Positions 8,472 through 17,865 are shown, counted from the stretch's first letter. The stretch is 53,411 nt of DNA from Candidatus Endomicrobium macrotermitis (GCA_031271405.1 JAISVT010000041.1:1-53411); one strand, 5' to 3'. Notes: generated by a model from the sequence alone, not told the origin. Numbers and translations: made by a program.

Positions 8472-11400
8472 TAAAAATTATCCTTGTTTTTCACATTAGT
8501 TTCATAATTTAAAACGGGAGCGGCGTCCCCTCCGTACGATGCCGAGTTGATAAAATTATTATTGCCGGAAGCCGCGCCGTCAAAAGTTACGTTTCCTTTT
8601 AAATTCAGGCCGTATCTGCCGCTAACGCCGAATCTTTGAAAAAAGTTTGTATTGACGGTTATGCCCGCAGAATCCGCAATCGTAAGACCGTGTCCGGTGT
8701 CCGTATAGTATAAACCGTTGTTATACGCATATAAATTCGAACTTCCTTTAATGGTCATGGCGGATTCAGAATTATAATAAGCGGAATTGTTTGTCAGCCG
8801 CCCGTTGTTAAAGTTTTCAACGTAAATGCCTCCAAGCCCCGCGTTTCCCGCAACAGTATTGAAATCCAGCAAAGCTCCGTCGGCATTTATTACGGTTATG
8901 CCCGCCGATGTATTTGAAGATACGGTATTTCTTTCAATAACGTTCTGCCCCGTCAAATTTTCGCCGTATATGCCGCCGTAACCGCCGTTTTCAAAAACCC
9001 TGTTTCTGTATATATGCGCGCCGGAAACGCCGGAAATATAAATACCGCCGCCGGTATTGCCTTCGACAGTATTGTTGACGGCCGCAAAGTCCGGCGCATT
9101 GACCGCCCTTATGCCTTCGGCATTATTTTGAATATAATTTCCCGAAGAAATAACCGCGGAACCGCTTTCTATATTGATGCCTGTTTTTTCGTTTTCATAT
9201 ATGCTGTTGCCGCTAAACAGCACGCCGCTTCCGCTGATAAACCTGAACGCGTCCCCTTTGTTTTTATCGACAATATTGTCGGTTATAACGGTATCGGAAG
9301 CGTTTTCAAAAGACATTCCGTCCGAAAGGTTGGCCTCCGCCGTATTCCCCTCAAGGCGGCTTCCGCCGATATTTTGAAATGACGCTCCTTCCGAAGCGTT
9401 GCCGACAAAAAAGTTGTTTTCTACCGCCGTTTCTTTGACATTGGCAAACTGCCCGCCGCGGACGCCGTTTTCTTCAAAATAGTTAGCTCTTACCGTACTT
9501 GATGAAATGCCGTCGGCGTAAATGCCGTTCGCGCCGCTGCCTGCGATCCTGTTGCCTAAAACCTCCACGCGCGTGCCGCTGTCTATAAATATCCCGTCCG
9601 AATAATTTTCCCTTAATCTGTTGTTGTAAACGATAACGTCCGAAACGTTTTGGAAACTCATCCCGTTTGAAGCGCTCCTTGAAGCCGTACTGCCGCTTAC
9701 GGAAAAATTACCGGAATTTTCAAAACGCATTCCGTCGTTTCCGCTGTTTTCTATAATATTTCCGTCAAAATAGCCGCCTTTAAGATTTGAAACATAAAGC
9801 CCGTTTACTTCGTTTGCTTTCAGATTGTTCTTTCTTATGTCGGCATCGTCCGCGGCGTATATATATATTCCCGACCGCGTATTGCTGCTTACAGCATTAT
9901 CATAAAGTATGATACCGCTTTCGCCCGAAGCATATATGCCGTTCTCTTTGTTTGAATTTATCGTATTTACCTCGGCCAGCAGAAATGAATTTCCCGAAGC
10001 GTATATGCCGTTCAGCGTATTGTTTTCCGCGGTATTATCCGCAATAATCGTTGAGGAAGAATTTTCAACGGCTATGCCGTTTCCGGAATTGCCCAGCAGC
10101 CTGTTGCCGATTATTTCATTTCCGGTTCCGCCGGACAAAAATATTCCGCTTTGAAGATTGCTTTCGGATAAATTGTCATTGATTGCCGACGCTTCGGAAT
10201 TTATGATATTTACCGCGTTAAAACTGTTGTTTCTCAGTTCGTTAAGATATATTACCGTGCCCGAACTGTTTACGGCATTTATGCCGTATCCGTTTTCTTC
10301 GAATCTGTTCGCCTGAATATAAACTCCGCCGCCGGATCTTACAAGAATGCCTTCCCTGTCATTTTTTGAGATCACGTTTTGTTCGAAGAATATGTTTTTC
10401 CCGGCAAGTTCCGCCCCGGTGGCGTTGCCGCTGATTATGTTGTTGTACGCATAAACGCCGCCCGTAGAACTTTCCACGCTGAAACCTTTTTCAAAATTGC
10501 TGAACCTGTTATTGCCTATATAAAAACTGTTTTTATTGTTTACTATTTCAAGCCCCGTGCCGGTTTTTGAACTGCCTTCAAACTCTATGGATGTTATTGA
10601 AAAGGTTTCCGTGCCCGATGAATCGACTCTAAACGCGGTTATCGCTCCGGAAACGCTTATGACCGGATTTCCGGACGTTATCATGCTTAAATCGACGCCG
10701 CGCGCTTCCATTTCCTGAGGCCCTGTGACCAAAACGTTGTTTGCCGCATGCCCGCCGAAATCCAAAGGCTCTCCGAGTGCATAATTACCGCCGAGCAAAA
10801 GCATAACGGCATTTTTTCCCGTAACGGCTTTGTTTATGCCGGCGCCTGCCGCCAAAGAGGCGGGATTTTTAAAAGTTCCGTCTCCTGTCCCTTCCGGGGA
10901 TACGACGGTAAAATGATACGGATGGCCGTCTTCGTCGGAAACGATGTCGTCGAAACGTCTTCTGCCTTCGCCGTATGCGCGAATATGCATATCCCTTTGA
11001 ACCATTATGCCCATCCTGTCTTTAACGCTCTGCGTTCTTACCTTTATCAGTTTCAGTAAGCTGCCGAAAGGATTTTTGCCCTGCAGCAATTTTATGAAAT
11101 TTAACGGAATGTTCACGGACGCGCCCGCCTGCCACTCGCTTCCGGTCAAATGATCGTACCGGTAAACGGAACCGTATATGGAGAAGATGCTTACGGGCTT
11201 GTATTCCGCCCTCCCTTTGACCCCGTGATATCGTTTTGCGACTTTATCCGAAGCAAAATTGTAATATCCGGCAAACAGCCTTAACTCTCCGATGATTTCC
11301 GGCACCGGCATATTCCATCCTATTTCGCCGTCAAAGCCGCGCATGGCGGCCTCGTAATAATGCGTCGCGGCTATGTTGTTGTTTTCGAAAACATTGTAAG

Positions 11401-11857
11401 ATTTGCCGAGAAAATAATCGTTATTGCCGAAAGGAATATATGCGTTTGCCCTGAAATCCGCCCTTTTGCTCAAAAATTCAAGGCCTATGCCCGCCTGCCG
11501 GTAGTTATTTCCCAAAGAAGTTTTTCTTGCGTCATAATAAGCGTTGATTCCGTAAATCGCGCCCTTTTTAAAATATCTTTCGCTGTAATATCTGTATCCC
11601 GCGCCGAAGTTCATTTCGGAAGAATGACTGCTCAAAACTTCTTCTCCGGTCATGCTTGCGCGCGGCGATATGAATAAAAAAGAGCTTTCGTTTCCGGCTA
11701 TAGGCAGCATCAAATCGATATAACTGTCCCATTTATCGTCCGCGCCGTTTACGCCGGCGGTCATATCGCCCGAATAAGGAAAAGCTCCGGCAAAAAGGTT
11801 ATGCGCCGCGAAAGCCGGCAATACGGCCCAAAAAATCAGAAACGCAAGTTTTCTCAT
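8468..11857 (-). CDS. Inverse autotransporter (intimin/invasin-type barrel) with right-handed beta-helix passenger
   Basis: A 1129-residue outer-membrane adhesin candidate. A signal peptide (about 1-23) is followed by an inverse-autotransporter beta domain (about 30-290), recognisable by its GAGYRYYS, AIYGINAYYDARK, NYRQAGIGLEFLS and DFRANAYIPFG stretches. A linker with VVSPEGTGDGTFKNPASL (about 320-345) precedes a right-handed parallel beta-helix (about 370-1080) built from some 25 or more roughly 22-residue coils of the type NNxxxNxxxGIxxxxSxxxxIxxN, as in PF13229 proteins. The barrel should sit in the outer membrane and export the C-terminal helix (type Ve secretion). It starts 13 nt after the TpsB stop with AAGGGA before the ATG, so it is in the same transcription unit. 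Ligand unknown; the beta-helix could bind or cleave polysaccharide, but no catalytic residues can be named. Confidence 0.85.
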   Translation of the reverse strand: MRKLAFLIFWAVLPAFAAHNLFAGAFPYSGDMTAGVNGADDKWDSYIDLMLPIAGNESSFLFISPRASMTGEEVLSSHSSEMNFGAGYRYYSERYFKKGAIYGINAYYDARKTSLGNNYRQAGIGLEFLSKRADFRANAYIPFGNNDYFLGKSYNVFENNNIAATHYYEAAMRGFDGEIGWNMPVPEIIGELRLFAGYYNFASDKVAKRYHGVKGRAEYKPVSIFSIYGSVYRYDHLTGSEWQAGASVNIPLNFIKLLQGKNPFGSLLKLIKVRTQSVKDRMGIMVQRDMHIRAYGEGRRRFDDIVSDEDGHPYHFTVVSPEGTGDGTFKNPASLAAGAGINKAVTGKNAVMLLLGGNYALGEPLDFGGHAANNVLVTGPQEMEARGVDLSMITSGNPVISVSGAITAFRVDSSGTETFSITSIEFEGSSKTGTGLEIVNNKNSFYIGNNRFSNFEKGFSVESSTGGVYAYNNIISGNATGAELAGKNIFFEQNVISKNDREGILVRSGGGVYIQANRFEENGYGINAVNSSGTVIYLNELRNNSFNAVNIINSEASAINDNLSESNLQSGIFLSGGTGNEIIGNRLLGNSGNGIAVENSSSTIIADNTAENNTLNGIYASGNSFLLAEVNTINSNKENGIYASGESGIILYDNAVSSNTRSGIYIYAADDADIRKNNLKANEVNGLYVSNLKGGYFDGNIIENSGNDGMRFENSGNFSVSGSTASRSASNGMSFQNVSDVIVYNNRLRENYSDGIFIDSGTRVEVLGNRIAGSGANGIYADGISSSTVRANYFEENGVRGGQFANVKETAVENNFFVGNASEGASFQNIGGSRLEGNTAEANLSDGMSFENASDTVITDNIVDKNKGDAFRFISGSGVLFSGNSIYENEKTGINIESGSAVISSGNYIQNNAEGIRAVNAPDFAAVNNTVEGNTGGGIYISGVSGAHIYRNRVFENGGYGGIYGENLTGQNVIERNTVSSNTSAGITVINADGALLDFNTVAGNAGLGGIYVENFNNGRLTNNSAYYNSESAMTIKGSSNLYAYNNGLYYTDTGHGLTIADSAGITVNTNFFQRFGVSGRYGLNLKGNVTFDGAASGNNNFINSASYGGDAAPVLNYETNVKNKDNFY

Positions 11858-11870
11858 AAAAATCCCTTAT

Positions 11871-13595
11871 CTAAAAGCTCATCTTCGCTTCGACCCTGCA
11901 ATACAATACGCTGCCTTCGTCTTCCAGATAGCTTTCGTTGTATATACTCCTGCTCCAGGAAAAAGACGCATTGAAGTATTTCGTCGAAAAAGACGCTCCG
12001 GCTCCGCTTCCGGCAAGCTGATAATCCTGCCCGTAAGCCTCGTGCCTTGCGTAACCGTAATCTATAAACCCGTTGATCGACGTTTTATTTAAAAGACCGA
12101 GCCAGCCGTTTCTTCCGAAAATACTCGAAAGAGTCCAATACAAATCGTTTCTGAAATATCCTCCGCGGTCGCCGCTTACGCTGCCTTCCTTAAAACCTCT
12201 GACGGAACTTTGCCCGCCTATTGAAACCTGTTCCGAAGCGTAAAGTATATCCGGCGAATACTGCGCGTTAAGCGAAGCGGAATAAGAACTTTTCAGCCCG
12301 ATCAGCGGTATTTCGAAAGGCGCCGAATATCTTGCGTATAAACCGTAGGAATCAAACTGCGCTTTCGGAGCGCCGGTTATTTCGTTGTTTTTGGCGGCGT
12401 CGAATACGTCAAGGCCTCTGCTATACGAAAGTTTTGTGTAAAGGCTTCCGCTTTTGATATAGTGCGTTGAAGTTAAAAATCCGGAAGCCGTGCTTAGTTT
12501 TCTGCTTGAAACCGAAACTTCCTCGCCCGAAACATTGTTTTTTGTGTCTTTTACCGCCATTTCCGCGCCCGCCGAAAGCTTGTATGACTGCGACCGCTTT
12601 ATGACCATTTCAAGGCTTGCATTATTGTTATTTGTGCTGCCGTCCGTGCGGAATGAACCTATATTTATTCCGGGCGGCGTATCATAATCGCTGTAAAAAG
12701 ACGAAAACATAAAAGTAAAATATCCGAACGGAATGCTTAATGACGCGAAATAACTGTTGCTTGCTTTGTTATCGTAATTTCCGTCAATATTGCGCGAGTA
12801 ATTGAAATATATGTTATCGTTGAGCATAAAAAGGTTATCGATATTTACGGACGTATCGGCTTTATATATGCCGGTGCTTTTTATTCCGCTGTTGTCAGCG
12901 CCGAAATTCACGGTAAACCTGTCTTCGGCGTTATTTGTAACTTCCACTACGGAATAACCGTTTTTGGAACCCGGCAGAATTTCCATTGCGGCATTGCCTG
13001 TCTGAAGCCGGTTCATCTGTTCGATTCCCTGATCCAGATCTTTTATGTTAAGCAGGCATCCTTGAGGAAACGGATAAAAAGAAAAGCGCTGCAGCGACTG
13101 TGAAAAACCCGAATATCTTCTGCCGCTTTTGCGCTTGAATACAATGTCTTCTATATATCCGTCAACGATAACAAAAGTAAGAATGTCTTCGGCAATGGTA
13201 TTGCCGTCAATATAAATTCTTGCAGAAGCGTATCCCGCGTCAAAATACAGCTGCTGCAGCTTTTGCTGTATGTCCGAAATATCCTCCGCGCCTATATTCA
13301 GTTCCGAATACGGCGCTAAAATTCCATTTATTTCTTTTTCCGAAATTCCCGGAACTTCGGAATGCCTGACATCTATTTTTTTCAAACGCTTTTTCGGTCC
13401 TGAAGTTTTACGGAGGGGTTTCTGCTGCGGTTTTTCGGTTTCTCTTGTGAAGCGCGACCTGTTTTCAATTTCCATCTGCCTTATATACTCTTTATACATG
13501 GTATCGATATTGCGTTGGATCTCCTCGGGAGTCGCGGCAAAAGATACGTTTATAAAGATTGCGGTAATCGTAGCAATAAGCAATATTCTTTTCAT
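11871..13595 (-). CDS. TpsB-family two-partner secretion outer-membrane transporter (FhaC/ShlB type)
   Basis: A 574-residue Omp85-superfamily pore that would export the TpsA protein at 712-8286 across the outer membrane. Signal peptide about 1-20 (MKRILLIATITAIF...FA|A); a polar linker with KPQQKPLRK; a ShlB-type POTRA region (about 70-150, with GYASARIYI and VDGYIEDIVF); then a 16-strand barrel. The conserved loop-6 motif VRGF is at 465-468 within IGGQSSVRGF, and the chain ends in Phe as barrels do. In this order (tpsB, inverse autotransporter, tpsA) the transporter and its substrate are split by an unrelated adhesin gene, which is unusual. Its start lies 27 nt after the stop of the OmpA-domain gene; no strong ribosome site is visible. 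Family assignment is firm; pairing with this TpsA is inferred from proximity, it being the only TpsB here. Confidence 0.92.
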   Translation of the reverse strand: MKRILLIATITAIFINVSFAATPEEIQRNIDTMYKEYIRQMEIENRSRFTRETEKPQQKPLRKTSGPKKRLKKIDVRHSEVPGISEKEINGILAPYSELNIGAEDISDIQQKLQQLYFDAGYASARIYIDGNTIAEDILTFVIVDGYIEDIVFKRKSGRRYSGFSQSLQRFSFYPFPQGCLLNIKDLDQGIEQMNRLQTGNAAMEILPGSKNGYSVVEVTNNAEDRFTVNFGADNSGIKSTGIYKADTSVNIDNLFMLNDNIYFNYSRNIDGNYDNKASNSYFASLSIPFGYFTFMFSSFYSDYDTPPGINIGSFRTDGSTNNNNASLEMVIKRSQSYKLSAGAEMAVKDTKNNVSGEEVSVSSRKLSTASGFLTSTHYIKSGSLYTKLSYSRGLDVFDAAKNNEITGAPKAQFDSYGLYARYSAPFEIPLIGLKSSYSASLNAQYSPDILYASEQVSIGGQSSVRGFKEGSVSGDRGGYFRNDLYWTLSSIFGRNGWLGLLNKTSINGFIDYGYARHEAYGQDYQLAGSGAGASFSTKYFNASFSWSRSIYNESYLEDEGSVLYCRVEAKMSF

Positions 13596-13622
13596 ATTGA
13601 GAATAGCTGCGGCAGTCCCGGC

Positions 13623-14066
13623 TTACTCTCCTTTAAAAATTATGATCTCTGCCCTGCGGTTTTCCGCTCTTTCGGATTCGGTCAAATTATCGTTTAAAGG
13701 TTTCGTGTATCCGTAACTAACGGCCTTCATTCTGTATTTCTCTATTCCGTTTTCGGCAAGAAAATCATAAACGGCTTTTGCCCTTGCCGCAGAAAGTTTT
13801 TCATTATACTTTTTTTCGCCGGTATTATCCGCGTGCCCTTCGACTACCAGCACATTGGTTTTATAAAGATTGAGCAAAGCGGCGATTTCATTTAAGGCGC
13901 CGGCAGCCTTAGGCGTTAACTCGCTTTTTGACAAGTCAAAAAGTACTTTGCTTTGCAAAACTACATTTTTGCCGCCTGAATTATTCCGCACAATCTCTCC
14001 GTATGCGGCTGTTGAAAGAAACAATATAACGGCTGAAAACAAAACGGATACCGGCGTTCTTATCAT
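13623..14066 (-). CDS. Small OmpA-family peptidoglycan-binding protein
   Basis: A 147-residue secreted protein: signal peptide (MIRTPVSVLFSAVIL...AAYG, about 1-24) followed by a single OmpA C-terminal domain (about 35-145). The conserved features are LFDLSKSELTPKA, VVEGHADNTGEKKYNEKLSAARA and ERAENRRAEIII; the Asp of the HADNTG segment and the first Arg of NRR are the expected diaminopimelate-contacting residues. There is no membrane barrel and no lipobox, so it would be periplasmic or loosely tied to the outer membrane while gripping the cell wall. I chose the ATG at 14066 because AAAGG lies 7 nt upstream; an ATG seven codons earlier has no such site. It sits directly before tpsB and may stabilise the envelope around the export machinery. 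Confidence 0.88.
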   Translation of the reverse strand: MIRTPVSVLFSAVILFLSTAAYGEIVRNNSGGKNVVLQSKVLFDLSKSELTPKAAGALNEIAALLNLYKTNVLVVEGHADNTGEKKYNEKLSAARAKAVYDFLAENGIEKYRMKAVSYGYTKPLNDNLTESERAENRRAEIIIFKGE

Positions 14067-14111
14067 ATAAATGCCTTTACATAACAAAATTCAACCGCGG
14101 CTGCGGCCGTT

Positions 14112-14981
14112 TTATTGCGCAATTCTTTTCAGATAGCCCGCGTAGTCTTCGGGCAGGTCTTTTATGAGTTCCAGAAGCTGCTCTTTGTTTATATAGCCGT
14201 TTTTGTAGGCTATTTCTTCGGGAGACGAAATCATAATTCCCTGCCTTTCTTCTATTGTTCTTATAAACGCCGAAGAATCCAGCAGCGATTCGTAAGTACC
14301 CGCGTCAAGCCAGCTGTATCCCCTTCCCAAAAGCTCAAGGTTGAGTTTCCCCTGTTTCAGATAAGTGTCATTGACGTCCGTAATTTCAAGTTCGCCGCGT
14401 TTTGACGGCTTTACGCTTTTGGCTATTTTTACGACTTCGTTATCGTAAAAATAAAGCCCCGTAACAGCCCAGTTGGATTTGGGATTTGACGGTTTTTCTT
14501 CTATGGAAACGGGTTTTCCGTTTTTATCGGTTTCAACTATTCCGTAACGTTTGGGATCTTTTACGTAATATCCGAAAACCGTCGCGCCTTCCTGCCTTGA
14601 AACGGCGTTTTGTAAAAGTTTAGACAGCCCGTGCCCGTAAAAAATATTGTCGCCCAGTATCAGCGCGGCATTGTCGCCGCCTATAAATTTTTCGCCGAGA
14701 ATAAAAGCTTCGGCAAGACCGTTAGGATTTTCCTGAAGGGCGTATTCTATGTTTAATCCGAGTTTTTTGCCGTCCCCGAATAATTTTTCAAGGCCGGGCA
14801 GGGTATCGCCGTTGGATATCAAAAGGATGTCCCTTATCCCAGCAAGCATAAGAACGGAAAGCGGATAATAAATCATCGGCTTGTTATAAACCGGAAGCAG
14901 TTGTTTGCTTACGGCTTTGGTTATCGGATAAAGCCTTGTAGCTTTTCCGCCCGCCAGAATAATGCCTTTAGTTTTTTTCAT
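14112..14981 (-). CDS. rmlA: Glucose-1-phosphate thymidylyltransferase
   Basis: A 289-residue cytosolic enzyme making dTDP-glucose from dTTP and glucose-1-phosphate, the first step of dTDP-rhamnose synthesis. The N-terminal nucleotide-binding signature [11 protein letters not shown] is at about 11-21, followed by [17 protein letters not shown], the LGDNIFYG metal/sugar motif near 108, the [10 protein letters not shown] segment near 160 and TGLYFYDN; length and C-terminus match the RmlA/RfbA family. GGAGG precedes the ATG. rmlB, rmlC and rmlD are not in this window, so the sugar end product cannot be told. It lies between the Tad-like genes and the OmpA/TPS genes, all in the same direction, and may feed glycosylation of the surface proteins or lipopolysaccharide. 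Confidence 0.93.
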   Translation of the reverse strand: MKKTKGIILAGGKATRLYPITKAVSKQLLPVYNKPMIYYPLSVLMLAGIRDILLISNGDTLPGLEKLFGDGKKLGLNIEYALQENPNGLAEAFILGEKFIGGDNAALILGDNIFYGHGLSKLLQNAVSRQEGATVFGYYVKDPKRYGIVETDKNGKPVSIEEKPSNPKSNWAVTGLYFYDNEVVKIAKSVKPSKRGELEITDVNDTYLKQGKLNLELLGRGYSWLDAGTYESLLDSSAFIRTIEERQGIMISSPEEIAYKNGYINKEQLLELIKDLPEDYAGYLKRIAQ

Positions 14982-14991
14982 TTTTCCTCCG

Positions 14992-16185
14992 TTAATTTCC
15001 GTTTTCGTTTTCCGTTTTGTACGGCACCAAATGCGCGCTCCAGCCGCCGTCTTTTGCTTTGTTGTAAGCGTCTATCGGGTTGTTTTCATTCATAAAAGCC
15101 GTGCCGTAACGCGCGCCCGCTTCGGCGCTTATTCCCGCCGCCAAAATCAGTATGAATTTAGCAGGCACCTTTAAATCCGACAATCGTTTTAAAAACTCCG
15201 CCGCTTTAAACGCATATAACGAATTATAGGCAATTTGAACGGCGGATTCCGGAATGCCGGTATTTGTATCTTCCTTATCGGGAAACATGGTTCCTTTTGT
15301 ATTATATATCGCGGACGCGGAATAAACGGTCATTATTTCCGGGTAAAAAATATCCAAAAGTTTTGAAAACAACGGCTTATACGAACCGTCATTGAGTTTT
15401 TTGACTTTCGTCATTGAAAGCCTGATTTTCTGTTTATAAAAATTTTCTTTGTCCGTAATATACCACGAATACGGCTTTTCCTCATATTTTTTCTTTGGCA
15501 TATATTCCGATACCTTTTCCAGCGCGATTAAAACTTCCAATACCGGGAAAGCGTTTCTCAGCGCCTCGGTAACGCCCGAATCTAAAAACGTAGGGTAAGG
15601 GTTATATACGATATGCGCGCCCATAATCGCAGTATTGACCGTCTTAAGATATTTTATCCCTTTTGAGTTTCTTTTAAGGCCGAAATATTTTTCGGCGCCT
15701 TTAAGCGAAAAGTCCGCATAAGCGGACGGCATTTTTAACGCATATCCGTTTAAAGCATTCTCGGCAAAAAGAGCTTTTGCGTACGTCATATGCGCAATTA
15801 AAGCCGCGTCCTGGGCAGTCTGCAAACCGTCAACCAAAGTTTTAAGTTTCGCGACGTCTTTATGCTCTTCCCTGTGAATGCCTTCCGTAAAATCTCCGCC
15901 TATATAAGCGGATATTTTATCCGTATCGTAAGACGACATCTGAACTATAAACGGATCCGTTCCCAAAGAAAGCAATGTGCCTATCAAGTAATTGGCGTTT
16001 CCTGCGAAATTCATAGTCCTGGCTTTATGAACTGCCAAAGAAAGAGCCGCGTTATCTGCGGCATTCTGCATTATCATCCTGTCTCTTATAAGCTTGGCGA
16101 TATTGAGCATCATAGCCCAGCTTATTACGAGTATCATAGTAAAAATGAGAAAATAATATAAAGTCTGGCCTTTGTTATTCGTCAA
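14992..16185 (-). CDS. TadG-like pilus assembly protein
   Basis: A 397-residue protein with an N-terminal [10 protein letters not shown] segment followed by one membrane helix (about 10-32) and a long extracytoplasmic region, the layout of the TadE/TadG-like family (PF13400 type). The section [22 protein letters not shown] just after the helix, with alternating Ala and Asn residues, is characteristic. The rest is rich in Tyr and Lys and has no other recognisable domain, and no von Willebrand domain is visible. The start is a TTG (16183-16185) with GGAG upstream; the gene overlaps the end of the TadE-like gene by 11 nt, implying coupled translation. It probably acts in a Tad/Flp-type fimbria or a related secretion machine along with the three genes before it. 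Confidence 0.75.
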   Translation of the reverse strand: MTNNKGQTLYYFLIFTMILVISWAMMLNIAKLIRDRMIMQNAADNAALSLAVHKARTMNFAGNANYLIGTLLSLGTDPFIVQMSSYDTDKISAYIGGDFTEGIHREEHKDVAKLKTLVDGLQTAQDAALIAHMTYAKALFAENALNGYALKMPSAYADFSLKGAEKYFGLKRNSKGIKYLKTVNTAIMGAHIVYNPYPTFLDSGVTEALRNAFPVLEVLIALEKVSEYMPKKKYEEKPYSWYITDKENFYKQKIRLSMTKVKKLNDGSYKPLFSKLLDIFYPEIMTVYSASAIYNTKGTMFPDKEDTNTGIPESAVQIAYNSLYAFKAAEFLKRLSDLKVPAKFILILAAGISAEAGARYGTAFMNENNPIDAYNKAKDGGWSAHLVPYKTENENGN

Positions 16186-16852
16186 AATTTTTTGCTCCGG
16201 GATAGGCTTTATGATAATAATCTGAATCCGGAGAAGGCACCATTCTGCTTCTTGACGACTGGTAACGCCTGCTTCCCGGAATTCCCGATATCGAATCTCT
16301 TATGTCCCTTTTGGAAGCTGATTTCGCGGTCAGCGAGCCGAACATAACTCTTGTAAAATAGTATATTTTTGCGGTATGCGGGCGGATTATATGCCCGGAA
16401 TAATCTTCATCCCACTTTTTACGCTGCTCCGCGTCCGGTTCTCCCTTGGCATACAATTCGACCGCTTTGCCCGAACCGCCGTTTTCGGATCCTATTTTTT
16501 GTTCATCGTAAGGTTCGCTTTCGTTATCCCCGCCTTTTCCCCTGAAAGCGTTACTGACGGTTTCTTTGTCCGAATATTTAAAGCTGCCGGGAGCAATATC
16601 TATTTCCGGAACCGAACGCAGGGAATAATAATAGTTAAGCAGATAATTTTTCACCCGGCTTTCGGCCTCTTTTGCCCTCTCTGCCGGTTTTGCGACAGCC
16701 GCCGAACGCATGGCCGCAAAAGCGGCTTCGTTGAGCGTCATATCATCGACAGCCGTTATGCAGATTTGTAAAAACGCAAACATTATTACCGTAGTAAAAA
16801 CGACTACGAAAAGCGCTTCGAGCAGCGATTGCCCGGCGGAGTTTTTTATCAT
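16175..16852 (-). CDS. TadE-like pseudopilin
   Basis: A 225-residue protein starting MIKNSAGQSLLEALFVVVF, with a prepilin-like GQSLLEA segment then a membrane helix (about 10-32) and a charged extracytoplasmic region containing ALNEAAFAAMRSAAVA-type sequence typical of TadE. I took the ATG at 16852 because it overlaps the stop of the preceding small gene as ATGA; 32 additional in-frame codons upstream read through that gene in another frame and have no pilin character. The tail is basic and Ser/Arg-rich (SRRYQSSRSR). Function is expected in Tad-type pilus assembly. Together with its neighbours it forms a tight four-gene cluster. Confidence 0.72.
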   Translation of the reverse strand: MIKNSAGQSLLEALFVVVFTTVIMFAFLQICITAVDDMTLNEAAFAAMRSAAVAKPAERAKEAESRVKNYLLNYYYSLRSVPEIDIAPGSFKYSDKETVSNAFRGKGGDNESEPYDEQKIGSENGGSGKAVELYAKGEPDAEQRKKWDEDYSGHIIRPHTAKIYYFTRVMFGSLTAKSASKRDIRDSISGIPGSRRYQSSRSRMVPSPDSDYYHKAYPGAKNFDE

Positions 16853-17046
16853 TTTACGTAACCGCCCCCGGCTTTTGAAACCGCGCCCTGAATGCTTGAA
16901 GGCATAACGGCAGACGCTTCTTTGGTGCGTTCGTATCTCGATTTCCATGATTTTTTATACAATTGAAAAGTTCCCGCGGACGCGGCAAGAAGAACTAAAA
17001 AGACGAGCAAAAATTCAACGAAAGTCTGGCCTTTGGCTGACTTCAT
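16849..17046 (-). CDS. Small prepilin-like/TadE-like protein
   Basis: A 65-residue protein, MKSAKGQTFVEFLLVFLVL and onward, with the GQxxxEF pattern of Flp/TadE-type prepilins followed by one hydrophobic helix (about 9-28) and a short basic tail ending GGGYVK. The Glu five residues after the Gly corresponds to the conserved +5-type Glu of prepilins. It may be the major or a minor pilin of the cluster. It begins 2 nt downstream of the secretin stop and overlaps the next gene by 4 nt. Confidence 0.65.
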   Translation of the reverse strand: MKSAKGQTFVEFLLVFLVLLAASAGTFQLYKKSWKSRYERTKEASAVMPSSIQGAVSKAGGGYVK

Positions 17047-17048
17047 AA

Positions 17049-17759
17049 TTATTCCGCAACAAGTTTTGTTGTTACAAAAATCAAAACGTTCGTTTTTGTT
17101 TCGTAATTTTTATCGACGGAAAACAATGATCCCAAAATCGGGATATCGCAAAGAAAAGGTACGCCTTCCGTAGTTTTTCCCTTCGTAGTTTCGATGAGTC
17201 CCGCCAAAACCATAGTCTCGCCGTCTTTGATCTGCAAATTGGACGAGGCTTCCCTTTTGGCTACCGAAGGATAGCCCGCTACGGGGGCGTTGTAATCGAG
17301 CCTTGAAAGTTCGGTTTTTAAGTCTATGTCGATTTTTTTATCTTTTACCGCCGTAGGAACGATTTCCATAATTATTCCGTACTCTTTCCACTCTATCTGC
17401 GCGGTTCCTATCGCGGTAGCCACCACCGGAAATTCACCGCCGACCATAAACCGCGCTTTGCTTCCGGATTTGGTTACTATTTTAGGGCGTGAAAGAACCT
17501 TTGCGGCTCCGTTAGTTTCAAGAGCTCTCAAAGCCGCGGAAAACGACGTAACCCTTTCCCACGAGCCGGATTCTATTATCGACGGAATTGACGATTCGAC
17601 AGCGGTAATTTCTTCCGGCAGCTTAATGCCGAGTTCTCTCGATTTATTTTCATTGACTTCGGTGATCTCGACGGATATTTCAACCATCGGCTCGCAATAC
17701 GCAAAAGACGCAAAAAACAAAAATGCCGCAATGACCGCAATAACTCTCATCACTTTCAT
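17049..17759 (-). CDS. Short secretin (core domain only)
   Basis: A 236-residue outer-membrane channel subunit. After a signal peptide (about 1-21, MKVMRVIAVIAAFLFF...YC) it goes directly into the secretin core (PF00263): VEISVEITEVNENKSRELGI, ALETNGAAKVLSRPKIVTKSGSKARFMVGGEFPV, the IKDGETMVLAGLI signature and VPFLCDIPILGSLF, ending with VLIFVTTKLVAE. The N0 and N1-N3 ring domains usual in PilQ, GspD and CpaC (400-700 residues) are absent. It leads the Tad-like cluster, starting with AAAGG before the ATG. It may form the outer-membrane gate of a reduced Tad machine; whether a separate protein supplies the periplasmic domains cannot be seen here. Confidence 0.85.
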   Translation of the reverse strand: MKVMRVIAVIAAFLFFASFAYCEPMVEISVEITEVNENKSRELGIKLPEEITAVESSIPSIIESGSWERVTSFSAALRALETNGAAKVLSRPKIVTKSGSKARFMVGGEFPVVATAIGTAQIEWKEYGIIMEIVPTAVKDKKIDIDLKTELSRLDYNAPVAGYPSVAKREASSNLQIKDGETMVLAGLIETTKGKTTEGVPFLCDIPILGSLFSVDKNYETKTNVLIFVTTKLVAE

Positions 17760-17824
17760 TTATCCTTTGTTTTATATCGTTTATGGCCTGTAATTTGCCG
17801 TTTATGACCTTCAAAGACTGCCTT

Positions 17825-17854
17825 GGATTCCCAACGGCAAATTTCGGGAATGAC
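17825..17854. repeat. Dispersed short repeat, family 1 (copy in secretin/gcvT gap)
   Basis: Reading GGATTCCCAACGGC then AAATTTCGGGAATGAC on the plus strand, it is the inverse of the GTCATTCCCGAAA...GGGAATCC element seen at 22098-22136. It fills most of the gap between the secretin start and the gcvT stop. Confidence 0.6.
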
Positions 17855-17865
17855 GGCAAAGGCAG

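Noticed and set aside
8500-10600. Possible tandem DNA repeats or CRISPR array
   Set aside because: The periodicity is at protein level in the beta-helix passenger; the DNA units differ, there is no constant direct repeat and no spacer pattern.
16853-16948. An N-terminal extension of 32 codons on the TadE-like protein
   Set aside because: It reads through the prepilin-like gene in another frame and lacks the prepilin pattern; the ATGA overlap fixes the start at 16852.
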